In this document: positions 45,786-55,236 of the stretch, piece by piece
Position numbering within the stretch: the first letter of the stretch is position 1
How the letters are laid out: each line of letters begins with the position of its first letter
DNA from: Agromyces sp. Leaf222
GTDB taxonomy: Bacteria > Actinomycetota > Actinomycetes > Actinomycetales > Microbacteriaceae
Length of the DNA stretch: 64,000 nucleotides
Assembly (NCBI RefSeq): GCF_001421565.1
Contig: NZ_LMKQ01000001.1
Location: forward strand, 183,277 to 247,276
Reading direction: 5' to 3'
Position numbers and translations under genes: made by a program
The notes under the pieces: generated by a model
Told to the model about the DNA's origin: nothing
Seen by the model: only the letters and a program-made list of their open reading frames with translations
Databases searched by the model: none

Positions 45786-47603
45786 ATGACCGACACCATC
45801 AACAGCACGGATGCCGCGGCATCCGCCGACCTGCCCGTCGACCCGACCTACCGCGACGCGAGCCTGCCCGTCGACGAGCGCGTCGAGAACCTGCTCGGCC
45901 AGATGACCCTGCAGGAGAAGGCCGGCCTGTTCTTCCAGACCATGATCGCGATGAGCCAGGACGGCGAGCTCGCCGAGGCGAACCCGATGTTCGGGCTGCC
46001 GTCGAATGAAGACCAGGTCGTCGGCAAGGGCATGACGCACTTCAACGTGCTCGGCTCCGCCCCGTCGGGCGAGCTCATGGCGCGCTGGCACAACAAGCTG
46101 CAGGAGCTCGCCGCGTCGACGCGCCTCGGCATCCCCGTGACGATCTCGACCGACCCGCGCCACTCGTTCAGCGACAACCCGCTCGCGGGCATGCTCTCGG
46201 GCCCGTTCTCGAGCTGGCCCGAGACCATCGGCCTCGCCGCGATCCGCGACGAGGCGCTCGTCGAGCGCTTCGGCGACATCGCCCGCCAGGAGTACACGGC
46301 CGTCGGCATCCGCGTGGCCCTGCACCCGCAGATCGACCTCGCCACCGAGCCGCGCTGGGGCCGTCAGGTCGCCACGTTCGGCGAGGACGCCGAGCTCACG
46401 GGCAAGCTGGGTGCCGCCTACATCCGCGGGTTCCAGGGCGAGTCGTTCGGACCGGGCTCGGTCTCGACGATGACGAAGCACTTCCCGGGCGGCGGCCCCC
46501 AGATGGACGGCGAAGACGCGCACTTCCCGCACGGCCGCGAGCAGGTCTACCCCGGCGGCGAGTTCGAGCTGCACCTCAAGCCCTTCGAGGACGCCTTCGC
46601 CGCGGGCACCCGCCAGATCATGCCCTACTACGGCATGCCGGTCGGCACCGAGTACGAGGAGGTCGGCTTCGGCTTCAACAAGTCGGTCATCACGGGCCTG
46701 CTGCGCGAGCGCTACGCGTTCGACGGCATCGTCTGCACCGACTGGGGGCTCATCTCCGACGCCGAGATCTTCGGCGAGCCGTTCCCGGCGCGCGCCTGGG
46801 GCGTCGAGCACCTCACGCCGCGCGAGCGCGTGATCAAGGTGCTCGAGGCGGGCGTCGACCAGTTCGGCGGCGAGGCGATCCCCGAGCTCCTCGTCGAGCT
46901 CGTCGAGGCCGGCGACGTCAGCGAGGCCCGCCTGGACGAGTCGGCCCGACGCCTGCTGCGCGAGAAGTTCGTGCTCGGCCTGTTCGACCAGCCCTACGTC
47001 GACGTCGAGCGAGCCGGCGTCGTCGTCGGCTCCGAGGAGTTCGTCGCCGCGGGCGAGGCCGCCCAGCGCGCCTCCATCACGGTGCTCACGAACACGGTGA
47101 CGGATGCCGGCGCGCCGACGCTTCCCCTCGCGCGCGGGCTCAAGCTGTACGTCGAGGGCATCGCCCCCGAGGTCGCGGCCGAGTACGGCACGGTCGTCGA
47201 GACGGCGGCCGAGGCGGATGTCGCGGTGATCCGCACGCACGCGCCGTTCGAGGAGCGCTCGTCGACGTTCGAGAACTTCTTCCACCAGGGTTCGCTCGCC
47301 TTCACCGACGAGGCCGTCGCACACATTCGCGAGATCGCCGCGGCGGTTCCGACCGTGGTCGACGTGCACCTCGACCGCCCCGCGATCCTCACGCCGTTCG
47401 TCGGCGACGTCGCGGCGATCGTGGGCAACTACGGCGCCAGCTCGAACGCCGTGCTCGACGTGTTGACGGGTACCGCATCACCGCTCGGCAAGCTGCCCTT
47501 CGACCTGCCGTCCAGCATGGCCGCCGTCGAGGCGAGCCGCGAAGACGTGCCGTTCGACACGAAGGACCCGCTGTTCCGGTTCGGGCACGGGCTCAGCCTG
47601 TAG
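45786..47603 (+). CDS. Beta-glucosidase-like glycoside hydrolase family 3
   Basis: 605 residues. N-terminal TIM barrel with LGIPVTISTDPRHSFSD, VALHPQIDLATEPRWGR and KHFPGGGPQMDGEDAH. The nucleophile is Asp319 in GIVCTDWGLISD. The second alpha/beta domain (about 400-600) ends with FDLPSSM and DPLFRFGHGLSL. No signal peptide and no FN3 domain, so it is an intracellular two-domain enzyme. Hydrolyses beta-glucosides or related sugars; the specificity is not evident. Confidence 0.9.
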   Translation: MTDTINSTDAAASADLPVDPTYRDASLPVDERVENLLGQMTLQEKAGLFFQTMIAMSQDGELAEANPMFGLPSNEDQVVGKGMTHFNVLGSAPSGELMARWHNKLQELAASTRLGIPVTISTDPRHSFSDNPLAGMLSGPFSSWPETIGLAAIRDEALVERFGDIARQEYTAVGIRVALHPQIDLATEPRWGRQVATFGEDAELTGKLGAAYIRGFQGESFGPGSVSTMTKHFPGGGPQMDGEDAHFPHGREQVYPGGEFELHLKPFEDAFAAGTRQIMPYYGMPVGTEYEEVGFGFNKSVITGLLRERYAFDGIVCTDWGLISDAEIFGEPFPARAWGVEHLTPRERVIKVLEAGVDQFGGEAIPELLVELVEAGDVSEARLDESARRLLREKFVLGLFDQPYVDVERAGVVVGSEEFVAAGEAAQRASITVLTNTVTDAGAPTLPLARGLKLYVEGIAPEVAAEYGTVVETAAEADVAVIRTHAPFEERSSTFENFFHQGSLAFTDEAVAHIREIAAAVPTVVDVHLDRPAILTPFVGDVAAIVGNYGASSNAVLDVLTGTASPLGKLPFDLPSSMAAVEASREDVPFDTKDPLFRFGHGLSL

Positions 47604-47622
47604 TCGCACCTCACGAGACACC

Positions 47623-47656
47623 GGCCCCGCGGCATCCGATCGGATGCCGCGGGGCC
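47623..47656 (+). terminator. Perfect 34-bp palindromic hairpin after GH3
   Basis: Arms of 17 bp built from GGCCCCGCGGCATCCG and its complement, 20 bases past the GH3 stop. Very stable; no T-run beyond scattered T. Confidence 0.75.
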
Positions 47657-47808
47657 GTCGTCGTCTCCGCCGTGAGCGCGGTGCGCACGCCCCGACGTTC
47701 ACCGAGCGGCCCATGAGAATCCTTCCCGCGCGGGAGGCGACGGGGATACGTTGGATGTCGGGGCGCGGGAGGGAAACACGCCCCTGACGAGAACAGAGGG
47801 GTTGGCTG

Positions 47809-50139
47809 ATGTCGGAGGAACGCGCGAAGTTCGCGGGCACGATCAAGTTGGACGTTCGGGACTCGGTTCCCGACTGGAAGCCCTACGAGTTGAAACGAGC
47901 GCCCGAGGGCGCGCCGAACGTGCTGGTCGTGCTCTACGACGACACCGGCCTCGCCGCCTGGTCGCCCTACGGCGGTCGCATCAACATGCCCACCATGGAT
48001 CGCCTCGCCAAGGGCGGCCTGACCTACACGCAGTGGCACACGACCGCGCTCTGCTCGCCGACGCGGTCGACGTTCCTCACAGGTCGCAACCACCACCTGA
48101 ACCGAGCGGCGACGATCATGGAGGCCACCGACGGGTTCCCGGGTGCCGCGGGCCGCCTTCCCGAGGAGTGCGCGACGATCAGCCACGTGCTTCAGGACAA
48201 CGGGTTCTCGACCTTCTGGGTCGGCAAGGACCACAACGTGCCCGAGGAGGACAACGCCCCCGGCGGCAGCCGCTCGATGTGGCCCGTGCAACTCGGCTTC
48301 GACCGCTTCTACGGGTTCCTCGGCGGCGAGACGAACAACTGGTACCCCGACCTCGTCGAGGACAACCACTTCATCGACCAGCCGTACTCGCCCGAAGAGG
48401 GCTACCACCTCTCGAAGGACCTCGCCGACCAGGCGCTGCACATGCTGCACAACCAGCAGGCGTCGAACCCGTCGAAGCCCTGGTACCTGTGGTTCTGCCC
48501 CGGCGCCAACCACGCGCCTCACCACGCGCCCGAGGAGTACATCGCCAAGTACAAGGGCGCCTTCGACGACGGCTACGAGGCCTACCGCGAGTGGGTGCTC
48601 GGCCGCATGATCGAGAAGGGCATCATGCCCGAGGGCACGGCGCTCACCCCGCTCAACCCCATGCCGGAGGATGCCGCGAGCCCGGCCGACTTCGTGCGCC
48701 CGTGGGACGAGCTGAACGATGACGAGAAGCGCCTGTTCGCCCGCTTCGCCGAGGTCTACGCCGGATTCAGCGAGTACACCGACGCGCAGGTCGGACGCAT
48801 CATCGACTACCTCGAGGAGACGGGGCAGCTCGACAACACGCTCATCTTCTACTGCGCCGACAACGGCGCCTCGGGTGAGGGTTCGCCCAACGGGTCGGTC
48901 AACGAGAACAAGTTCTTCAACGGCTACCCCGACGACCTCGCCGAGAACCTCGCGATGCTCGACAAGCTCGGCTCGCCCGACACGTACAACCACTACCCGA
49001 CCGGATGGGCCGCGGCGTTCTCGACGCCGTTCCAGATGTTCAAGCGCTACGCCCAGTTTTCGGGCGGCACCTGCGACCCGATGGTCATCCACTGGCCGAA
49101 GGGCTTCGACGCGAAGGGCGAGATCCGGCACCAGTACCACCACTCGACCGACATCGTCGCGACGATCCTCGACGTCGTGGGGCTGGAGATGCCCGAGGTC
49201 TACCGAGGCGTGAAGCAGCATCCGCTCAACGGCGTCTCGATGCGCTACACCTTCGAGTCCGCCGACGCCCCGACCACGAAGACACAGCAGTACTACGAGA
49301 TGCTCGGCACCCGCGGCATCTGGAAGGACGGGTGGAAGGCGGCGGCCATCCACGCGCCGATCAGCGACCGGGGCCACTTCGACGAGGACGTCTGGGAGCT
49401 CTACCACGTGGCTGAAGACCGGTCTGAGTCCAAGGACCTCGCGGCCGAGCAGCCCGAGAAGCTCAAGGAGCTCATCGACCTCTGGTTCGAGGAGGCGGAG
49501 GCGAACGACGTGCTGCCGCTCGACGACCGCGGGCCGATCGCGCTCACGTCGATCCAGCGCCCGCAGTCCGAGCCGGTTCGCGACCGGTACGTGTACTACC
49601 CGGGTGCCGCCGCCGTTCCCGAGAGCGTCGCGGTCAACGTGCGCGGCAGGTCGTACAAGATCATCGCCGACGTGGTGCTCGACGCCGACGCGCAGGGCGT
49701 GATCTTCGCCCACGGCTCGCGCTTCGGCGGCCACTCCCTCTTCCTGAAGGACCGCAAGCTCACCTACGTGTACAACTTCCTCGGCATCCCGCCCGAGCAG
49801 ACGTTCACGTCAGAGGAGCTCACGCCCGGACCGCACACGCTCGGCGTCGAGTTCGTGCGCGAGTCGGCCGGCGAGCACGGCGAGTCGATCGGCACGGCCA
49901 AGCTCTACGTCGACGACAAGGTCGTCGCCGAGGGCCCGATGCGCGCGCAGATCGGCAAGTTCACGCTCTGCGGCGACGGCCTCTGCGTCGGCTTCGACAG
50001 CGCCGACCCCGTGAGCAGCCAGTACGGCCGGCCGTTCCCGTTCACGGGGGGCAAGCTGCTGGGCGTCACCGTCGACGTGAGCGGCGAGCAGTACCGCGAC
50101 CTCGAGCTCGAGGCCGCGGCCATGCTCTCGCGCGAGTAG
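47809..50139 (+). CDS. Large arylsulfatase (AtsA-like)
   Basis: 776 residues. Metal ligands are in VLVVLYDDTGLAAW. The formylglycine site is LCSPTRSTFLTGR with Cys82, then FWVGKDHNVPEEDN, FYCADNGASGEGS and the HSTDIVATILDVVGL end of the core. A roughly 200-residue C-terminal beta domain follows (about 570-776), as in mycobacterial AtsA-like enzymes. No signal peptide. Needs the FGE encoded at 39243-40148 for activity. Confidence 0.92.
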   Translation: MSEERAKFAGTIKLDVRDSVPDWKPYELKRAPEGAPNVLVVLYDDTGLAAWSPYGGRINMPTMDRLAKGGLTYTQWHTTALCSPTRSTFLTGRNHHLNRAATIMEATDGFPGAAGRLPEECATISHVLQDNGFSTFWVGKDHNVPEEDNAPGGSRSMWPVQLGFDRFYGFLGGETNNWYPDLVEDNHFIDQPYSPEEGYHLSKDLADQALHMLHNQQASNPSKPWYLWFCPGANHAPHHAPEEYIAKYKGAFDDGYEAYREWVLGRMIEKGIMPEGTALTPLNPMPEDAASPADFVRPWDELNDDEKRLFARFAEVYAGFSEYTDAQVGRIIDYLEETGQLDNTLIFYCADNGASGEGSPNGSVNENKFFNGYPDDLAENLAMLDKLGSPDTYNHYPTGWAAAFSTPFQMFKRYAQFSGGTCDPMVIHWPKGFDAKGEIRHQYHHSTDIVATILDVVGLEMPEVYRGVKQHPLNGVSMRYTFESADAPTTKTQQYYEMLGTRGIWKDGWKAAAIHAPISDRGHFDEDVWELYHVAEDRSESKDLAAEQPEKLKELIDLWFEEAEANDVLPLDDRGPIALTSIQRPQSEPVRDRYVYYPGAAAVPESVAVNVRGRSYKIIADVVLDADAQGVIFAHGSRFGGHSLFLKDRKLTYVYNFLGIPPEQTFTSEELTPGPHTLGVEFVRESAGEHGESIGTAKLYVDDKVVAEGPMRAQIGKFTLCGDGLCVGFDSADPVSSQYGRPFPFTGGKLLGVTVDVSGEQYRDLELEAAAMLSRE

Positions 50140-50149
50140 TCCTCAACCT

Positions 50150-50188
50150 CGAACGGGCCCGCTCGCGTCTCGCGGTCGGGCCCGTTCG
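50150..50188. terminator. Hairpin between convergent sulfatase and ClC genes
   Basis: CGAACGGGCCCG (50150-50161) and CGGGCCCGTTCG (50177-50188), 12-bp perfect arms, 15-base loop. Confidence 0.7.
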
Positions 50189-50224
50189 ACGTTCGCGCGA
50201 TCGAGTCGAGCGCACGCCCAGCGG

Positions 50225-51517
50225 TCAGGGGCGCTGAGGCGCCGCATCCGGGGTCGGCGCGGCATCCGCTGCCTGAACCTTGATGACGAGCTCGGGCGCC
50301 CTGGTGACCATGAGCCAGATCGGCAGGATGATGATGCAGAGCGGTGCGAGCACCGCCATGTCGCCGCAGAGGGCGACGCCGATGAAGATCGAGATCCAGC
50401 CGTCGCGGGTGGCCACCAGGGTGATGCCCATCGCTCCGCACGCCACCGCGAGGGAGATCGGCAGGTCGGGGAGCAGGGCGTACCCGAGCAAGCCGAGCGC
50501 CGTGCCGATGAAGACCACCGGGAAGATGCGGCCGCCGCGGAAACCGGCGCTCGCCGCGACCACGAGGGCGACGAGCTTGATGCCCGCGAACGCCGCGAGC
50601 TGGCCGGGCGAGTAGGCATCGGGGTCCGAGAGCAGCTGGCCGGCCTGGTCGAGCCCCTTGAAGAGGGTGATCGGGCCGCCCAGTACGCCGAGCAGTCCGA
50701 GCACCACGCCGCCGAGCGCGATGGCGATGAACGGATTCGGGAGGGCGTGGAACAGGCGGTGCACGTACGGGAAGGCCCACGCCGCCACGATGCCGAGCAG
50801 CGCGGACACCGCGGCGACGACGAAGCCCGTGAGCAGGAAGATCGGCTCGAGGGCGCCCATCGGCTCGAGCGTGAAGGCGATCTTCTGGCCGCCGAGGAGG
50901 TCCATGGTCGCCGCACCCGCGCCGGCCGCGGCCAGCGGGAGGAACAGGCGATCCCAGAGCGAGCCGCCGGACTTCATCGCGCCGACCATGCCGGTGAAGA
51001 CGAGCGCTGCGGCCACCGGGGTTCCGAAGAGCGCCCCGATCGTTCCGGCGATCGCGAGCGCGGCGATCTGCTGCGGCGGCACCTTGGCGAAGCGCGCGAG
51101 CAGGGCGATCGCGAGTGTCGCGTTGATCGCGATGATCGGGTTCTCGGGTCCGAGGCTGACGCCGCCCGCGAGCCCGAGCACGACCACGACGGCGATCGAC
51201 GGCAGGGCCTTGAGCCCGGGGAACGGCCCGGAGAGCTCGGTCGTCGCGGAGTCGGGGCCACCATGGCCGGGCACGAGCCACACGATCAATCCGACGGCGA
51301 TGCCCGTGACGGTCAGCACCGTGAAGATCCACCACGGCGTCGCCTCGTCGGCACCGAATGCCCCGGGCAGAGTCGTCCAGAGGAACCCCTCGAGCACCTC
51401 GGCGAGGCCGTTCAGTAGGTGCAGGCTCAGCGCCGACCCGATGCCGATGGCGATCGCCGGGATGGCGAGGAGGGCGAGTCGCCGGGCGCCGGGCCCGCTC
51501 GCGGCGGCGTCGGTCAC
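50225..51517 (-). CDS. ClC-type ion channel/transporter (YfeO-like)
   Basis: 430 residues from GTG 51517, which overlaps the upstream PPOX stop (GTGA). About 10-11 membrane helices. ClC landmarks appear as VPGHGGPDSA, GVSLGPENPI (in place of GREGP), and GFRGGRIFPVVFIG (equivalent to GxFxP). The gating glutamate sits one step later in GPENP, so transport mode is uncertain. Inner membrane anion channel or antiporter. Confidence 0.87.
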   Translation of the reverse strand: MTDAAASGPGARRLALLAIPAIAIGIGSALSLHLLNGLAEVLEGFLWTTLPGAFGADEATPWWIFTVLTVTGIAVGLIVWLVPGHGGPDSATTELSGPFPGLKALPSIAVVVVLGLAGGVSLGPENPIIAINATLAIALLARFAKVPPQQIAALAIAGTIGALFGTPVAAALVFTGMVGAMKSGGSLWDRLFLPLAAAGAGAATMDLLGGQKIAFTLEPMGALEPIFLLTGFVVAAVSALLGIVAAWAFPYVHRLFHALPNPFIAIALGGVVLGLLGVLGGPITLFKGLDQAGQLLSDPDAYSPGQLAAFAGIKLVALVVAASAGFRGGRIFPVVFIGTALGLLGYALLPDLPISLAVACGAMGITLVATRDGWISIFIGVALCGDMAVLAPLCIIILPIWLMVTRAPELVIKVQAADAAPTPDAAPQRP

Positions 51518-51939
51518 GAGAGCTCGACCTCGACCGACACCGGCGGGCCCTCGCGGTAGTCGCCGTACCGGGCCCACTGGAGGCTCACGCGCACCAGCTC
51601 GAACTCGGTCTTCGTCAACGACTCGCCGAACCATGGGAAGGCGGCCGCGTAGGCGTCCGCGCACCTCGCGGACTCGGCACTGCCGGGTGCGAGCACCTCG
51701 GCTTCGCCCTGCGCCTGCAAGGTCGTCTTGTCGTGGCCGCCGACCACGACGGCGATGCGCGGGTCACGGCGCAGGTTCGCGATCTTGCGCGAACCGCCGC
51801 GGGCGTTGAAGACGAACTCGCCCAGGTCGGTGGCCGTGATGCTGAGGTAGGCCGACTGCGGCGCGCCGTCGGGCCCGATCGTGCTGACGACGGCATCGCC
51901 GTGCTCGCGGACGTACTCGATCAGTGCTGAACGGTCCAT
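51514..51939 (-). CDS. PPOX-family (pyridoxamine 5'-phosphate oxidase-like) protein
   Basis: 141 residues. Split-barrel FMN-binding pattern: YVREHGDAVVSTIGPDGAPQSAYLSI, FVFNARGGSRKIANLRRDPRIAVVVGG, TLQAQGEAEVL and a C-terminal WARYGDYREGPP. Co-transcribed with the ClC gene. Substrate unknown. Confidence 0.85.
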   Translation of the reverse strand: MDRSALIEYVREHGDAVVSTIGPDGAPQSAYLSITATDLGEFVFNARGGSRKIANLRRDPRIAVVVGGHDKTTLQAQGEAEVLAPGSAESARCADAYAAAFPWFGESLTKTEFELVRVSLQWARYGDYREGPPVSVEVELS

Positions 51940-52055
51940 ACGGTCATGGTGGCACGTGGTGCGGTTCTCGTCGCGGATGTCTCCGGCATATCGGCCGAAC
52001 CGGGCGCAGAGTACGCTGGGCCGAATCGAGCCGCTCCAGGGGGAGGAACCCGATC

Positions 52056-53435
52056 GTGATGGTGCAGGTGCGCAATGCGACCAGGCGAAGCCGTGTCGTC
52101 AAGCGCGTGACCGGCGGCATGATGGCCCTCGCGGGCATCGCGCTCGTCGTCGCATCGATCCCCTCCGCGTTCGCCGTGCAGGTCGACGGCAACACGCCGC
52201 TCGACCCGTGCCTCGGCGACGCGTGCCCCGCATCCTGGCCCGAGCCGAACAACGGGGGCGTCGTCGGCTTCGACGACGGCGTGAGCGTCTTCGTCGGCGG
52301 CGACCTCACCACCGGCCCGAGTGCCGCCGAGACCGAGGGCAACCTCGTGGTGCTCGGCGACGCCTCGTTCGATCGGGGCGGGGGCTCCTACAATGTGGGC
52401 GTCGCGGGCGTCGGCTCGCGCGTGCCGCCGCCCAGCGGCTCGACGATGCTCACCGTCGGCGGCGACCTGACCATCGCCGACGGCACGAACCTCCTCGTCG
52501 GCGGCGACACCGGGTTCCCCGACTTCGCCCCCATCATCGGCGACGTCGAGTACGGCGGAACCCTCACCGGCACCCCGTCGGTCGTCGCAGGGGCGACGGT
52601 CGCGCAGGGCGACGGAGCCTCGGCCTTCGCCGAACGCGTGGCGAACGTGACGGCGCTCTCGCAGTGCTTCGCCGACCTCCCAGACACCGGCACCGTGACG
52701 ACCGCCGATGGCCTGACCTCGTTCACGGGCGACGGCGTGAGCGACCCGCAGGTGTTCACGATCGAGGGCACCCTCGGCAACACCCAGGTCGCGATCACCG
52801 GGGTCGACGTGCAGGCCGGCGCACACGTCGTCATCAACGTCACGGGCGACGTCGCCTTCGCGAACGTGAACAGCTGGTTCATCGACGGCGCGAACACGTT
52901 CGACCCCGACATCACGCAGCGCATCGTCACGAACTTCCCCGATGCGACGACGGTCGAGATCACGGGCGGCGCCCAACTGCCCGGGTCGATCCTCGTGGGC
53001 AACCCCGCGAGCACGACCACGATCTCCGTCGCGGGCACCAACGGCCGCGTCGAGGTCGCCGGTGACCTCGTGCACCGCTCGCCCGTGGGCACCCAGACCG
53101 GCGTCGAGATGCACGCCTACCCGTTCACCGGCGAGTGCGAGATCATCCCGCCGACGACGACCACGGCACCGCCGACCACCACGGCACCGCCGACCACCAC
53201 GGCGCCGCCGACGACCACGCCGCCCACGACGCCGCCGCCCACGACGGATGCCCCGACCACGGCGCCGGCGACCCCGACGTCCGCGCCGACGGCCTCGCCG
53301 ACGACCACTCCCGCGCCGGGCCCCGCTGGGCTCGCGGAGTCGGGTTCGCCCGCCGGGGCGATGATGGCGATCGGCGCGGTGCTCCTCGGCTCCGGCCTGG
53401 TGACGGTGCTCACGGCGCGTCGACGTCGCGCCTGA
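52056..53435 (+). CDS. Choice-of-anchor A surface protein with C-terminal sorting-like tail
   Basis: 459 residues; GTG 52056 has GGAGG at good spacing, ATG 52059 is the alternative. A signal peptide (about 15-45, ending AFA-VQVDG) is followed by the choice-of-anchor A domain (about 70-370: FVGGDLTTGPSA, EGNLVVLGDASFD, LTVGGDLTIADG, QLPGSILVGNP, GRVEVAGDLVHRS). Then come a TTAPPT-type repeat stalk and GLAESGSPAGAMMAIGAVLL plus an RRRR tail. The sorting motif LAESG deviates from LPxTG and from LAxTG. Wall- or membrane-anchored extracellular adhesin-like protein. Confidence 0.88.
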   Translation: MMVQVRNATRRSRVVKRVTGGMMALAGIALVVASIPSAFAVQVDGNTPLDPCLGDACPASWPEPNNGGVVGFDDGVSVFVGGDLTTGPSAAETEGNLVVLGDASFDRGGGSYNVGVAGVGSRVPPPSGSTMLTVGGDLTIADGTNLLVGGDTGFPDFAPIIGDVEYGGTLTGTPSVVAGATVAQGDGASAFAERVANVTALSQCFADLPDTGTVTTADGLTSFTGDGVSDPQVFTIEGTLGNTQVAITGVDVQAGAHVVINVTGDVAFANVNSWFIDGANTFDPDITQRIVTNFPDATTVEITGGAQLPGSILVGNPASTTTISVAGTNGRVEVAGDLVHRSPVGTQTGVEMHAYPFTGECEIIPPTTTTAPPTTTAPPTTTAPPTTTPPTTPPPTTDAPTTAPATPTSAPTASPTTTPAPGPAGLAESGSPAGAMMAIGAVLLGSGLVTVLTARRRRA

Positions 53436-53553
53436 CGCCCGAGAGCCTGACGGCCGAGTGCTCGACGCGACGCGCGTGACGAAGTCGACGACCCTGCTGC
53501 CGCCTCCGGGCGTGCTGCGCGCGAGGCGATAGTTTCGTCATGCGGAGGTGAGC

Positions 53554-54360
53554 ATGGCTGACTGGTGGTCGACGCTCGTGATCAACGGCTGGAGCATCGC
53601 GGCGATCGTGCTCACGCTGCTCGCGAGCTGGCTGCTCGCGTTCCTGGCGCGCAAGGGCGTGCGCGCGGCGATGCTGCGCGTCCCGAGCCTCAGCGACGGC
53701 GTGCGCGTGCTCGCGGAGCGCATCGTCGTCTACTCGATCTGGCTCATCGGCATCGGCGTGGCCCTCAGCTTCCTCGGCGCCTCGGTGCAGCCGCTGCTCG
53801 CGATCGCGCTCATCGTCAGCGTGGTGCTCGTGCTCGTGCTGCGGGGCGTCGCCGACAACTTCGCGGCGAGCGTCGTGCTGCAGGCGCGGCATCCGATCGC
53901 CCTCGGCGACGAGATCACCAGTGGCGACTTCACGGGCAGGGTGCTCGAGCTCAACGGGAGATCGGTCGTCATCCGCACGCCCGACGGGCGCACGGTGCAC
54001 CTGCCGAACTCTGGGCTGCTGCAGGATCCGCTCGTCAACGCGTCGGCGCACGGCGCGCGGCGCAGCGAGGTCGAGGTTCGCGTCGCGTCGGGCGATCAGG
54101 CGTTGCGTCAGCGCATCTCGGATGCCGCGGCGCAGGCGCACGGCGTCCACGGCAAGGAGGGCGTGCACCTGCTCCCGATCACGCTCGCCGGCGACCGGGC
54201 CGTGTACCGGGTGCAGTTCTGGCACCATCCCGTGCACGGCGTCGCCGTCACGGCCGCCGTCGTCGACGCGGTCGCATCCGCGCTCGTGGGTGCGGGCGTC
54301 GAGTCCGTCGTGACGAGCGTGCCGCCGTCGCCGCCGCTGGCACCGCCCACCGAGGTCTGA
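53554..54360 (+). CDS. MscS-family mechanosensitive channel
   Basis: 268 residues from ATG 53554 after GGAGG. Three membrane helices (about 8-35, 55-80, 85-110), with the pore/TM3 and hinge at VLVLVLRGVADNFAASVVLQARHPIALGDEI. The MscS beta domain follows (GRVLELNGRSVVIRTPDGRTVHLPNS). It opens under membrane tension to release solutes. Confidence 0.9.
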   Translation: MADWWSTLVINGWSIAAIVLTLLASWLLAFLARKGVRAAMLRVPSLSDGVRVLAERIVVYSIWLIGIGVALSFLGASVQPLLAIALIVSVVLVLVLRGVADNFAASVVLQARHPIALGDEITSGDFTGRVLELNGRSVVIRTPDGRTVHLPNSGLLQDPLVNASAHGARRSEVEVRVASGDQALRQRISDAAAQAHGVHGKEGVHLLPITLAGDRAVYRVQFWHHPVHGVAVTAAVVDAVASALVGAGVESVVTSVPPSPPLAPPTEV

Positions 54361-54388
54361 GTCGGCGCCTCAGGCCCTCGCGCGGGCC

Positions 54389-54440
54389 CGCGTGTCAGAC
54401 CCGCGTGTCAGATCCGCGCGTCAGACCCGCGCGTCAAGCT
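54389..54440. repeat. Four 13-bp tandem repeats at convergent gene ends
   Basis: Units CGCGTGTCAGACC, CGCGTGTCAGATC, CGCGCGTCAGACC and CGCGCGTCAAGCT. Each carries TCA, which reads as a TGA on the minus strand; the last unit contains the SRAP gene's stop. Confidence 0.75.
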
Positions 54441-55150
54441 TGCGCGGGATCGAGCGGATCGATGAGCGACGCATCGGCCGGATCGACGGCTCGGGAGTTG
54501 TTGACCCGACGGTCGACCTCGTAGACCGAGATCGTCGAGGCGACCTTGTCGGACTCCCGCCCGAGCTGCTCGACCAGGCGTTCCTTGCCGCCCTCGTCGA
54601 GCTTGGCGGGGTCGAGGTACTCGCCCCAGAAGTCGGCCTCGAGGAACACGGGCATGCGGTCGTGCACCTCGCCCGAGGCATCCCTCGCCTCGCGGGTGAT
54701 GATCGACGTCGACAGGTGCCACTCGTCGTCGACCTTGCGCACGGTGTAGATGCCCGCCGCGGCGAGCAACGGCCGGTCGCCGTGCAGGAACCAGGCGCGC
54801 TTCTTGCCGGGCTCGCCGGTCCACTCGTAGTAGCCGCGCATCGGCACGAGGCATCGCGACGACGCGAACGCGCCCTTCCAGAGGCCGTTCGTGGCGACGG
54901 TCTCGATGCGCGTGTTGAACTGCGGCCGCTTCGCGTCTTTCAGGAACGGCGGGTGGAAGTTCCATGCGGCGGCATCGAGCATGCGCGTGATCTCGCCGGT
55001 GTCGCGGTCGGCGCGCTCGCGCACGATCGGGATCACCTCGGTGGGGGCGATCGAGTACTGCGGGCGCCAGTCGCGGTAGTCACCACCGGCCGCCACGAAC
55101 TCCTGGATCAGTTCGTCGACCTTTGCGTCATTCGCGAAGCGCCCGCACAT
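54434..55150 (-). CDS. SOS-response-associated peptidase (SRAP/YedK/HMCES)
   Basis: 238 residues from ATG 55150, which places the catalytic Cys at position 2 (MCGRFANDAK). NTRIETVATNGLWKGAF, RCLVPMRGYYEWTGEPG (active-site Glu) and VHDRMPVFLE (catalytic His) are the family motifs. It covalently traps abasic sites in single-stranded DNA. Adjacent and divergent to an AlkA-like glycosylase that makes such sites. Confidence 0.93.
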   Translation of the reverse strand: MCGRFANDAKVDELIQEFVAAGGDYRDWRPQYSIAPTEVIPIVRERADRDTGEITRMLDAAAWNFHPPFLKDAKRPQFNTRIETVATNGLWKGAFASSRCLVPMRGYYEWTGEPGKKRAWFLHGDRPLLAAAGIYTVRKVDDEWHLSTSIITREARDASGEVHDRMPVFLEADFWGEYLDPAKLDEGGKERLVEQLGRESDKVASTISVYEVDRRVNNSRAVDPADASLIDPLDPAQA

Positions 55151-55236
55151 GAAACCAGTCTGCACCCGGCCGCCGACATGGCGCCCGACCCTGGGCCTCC
55201 GTGGCGGCTGTCAGGGGGCGGGGCCACACTGGAGCC

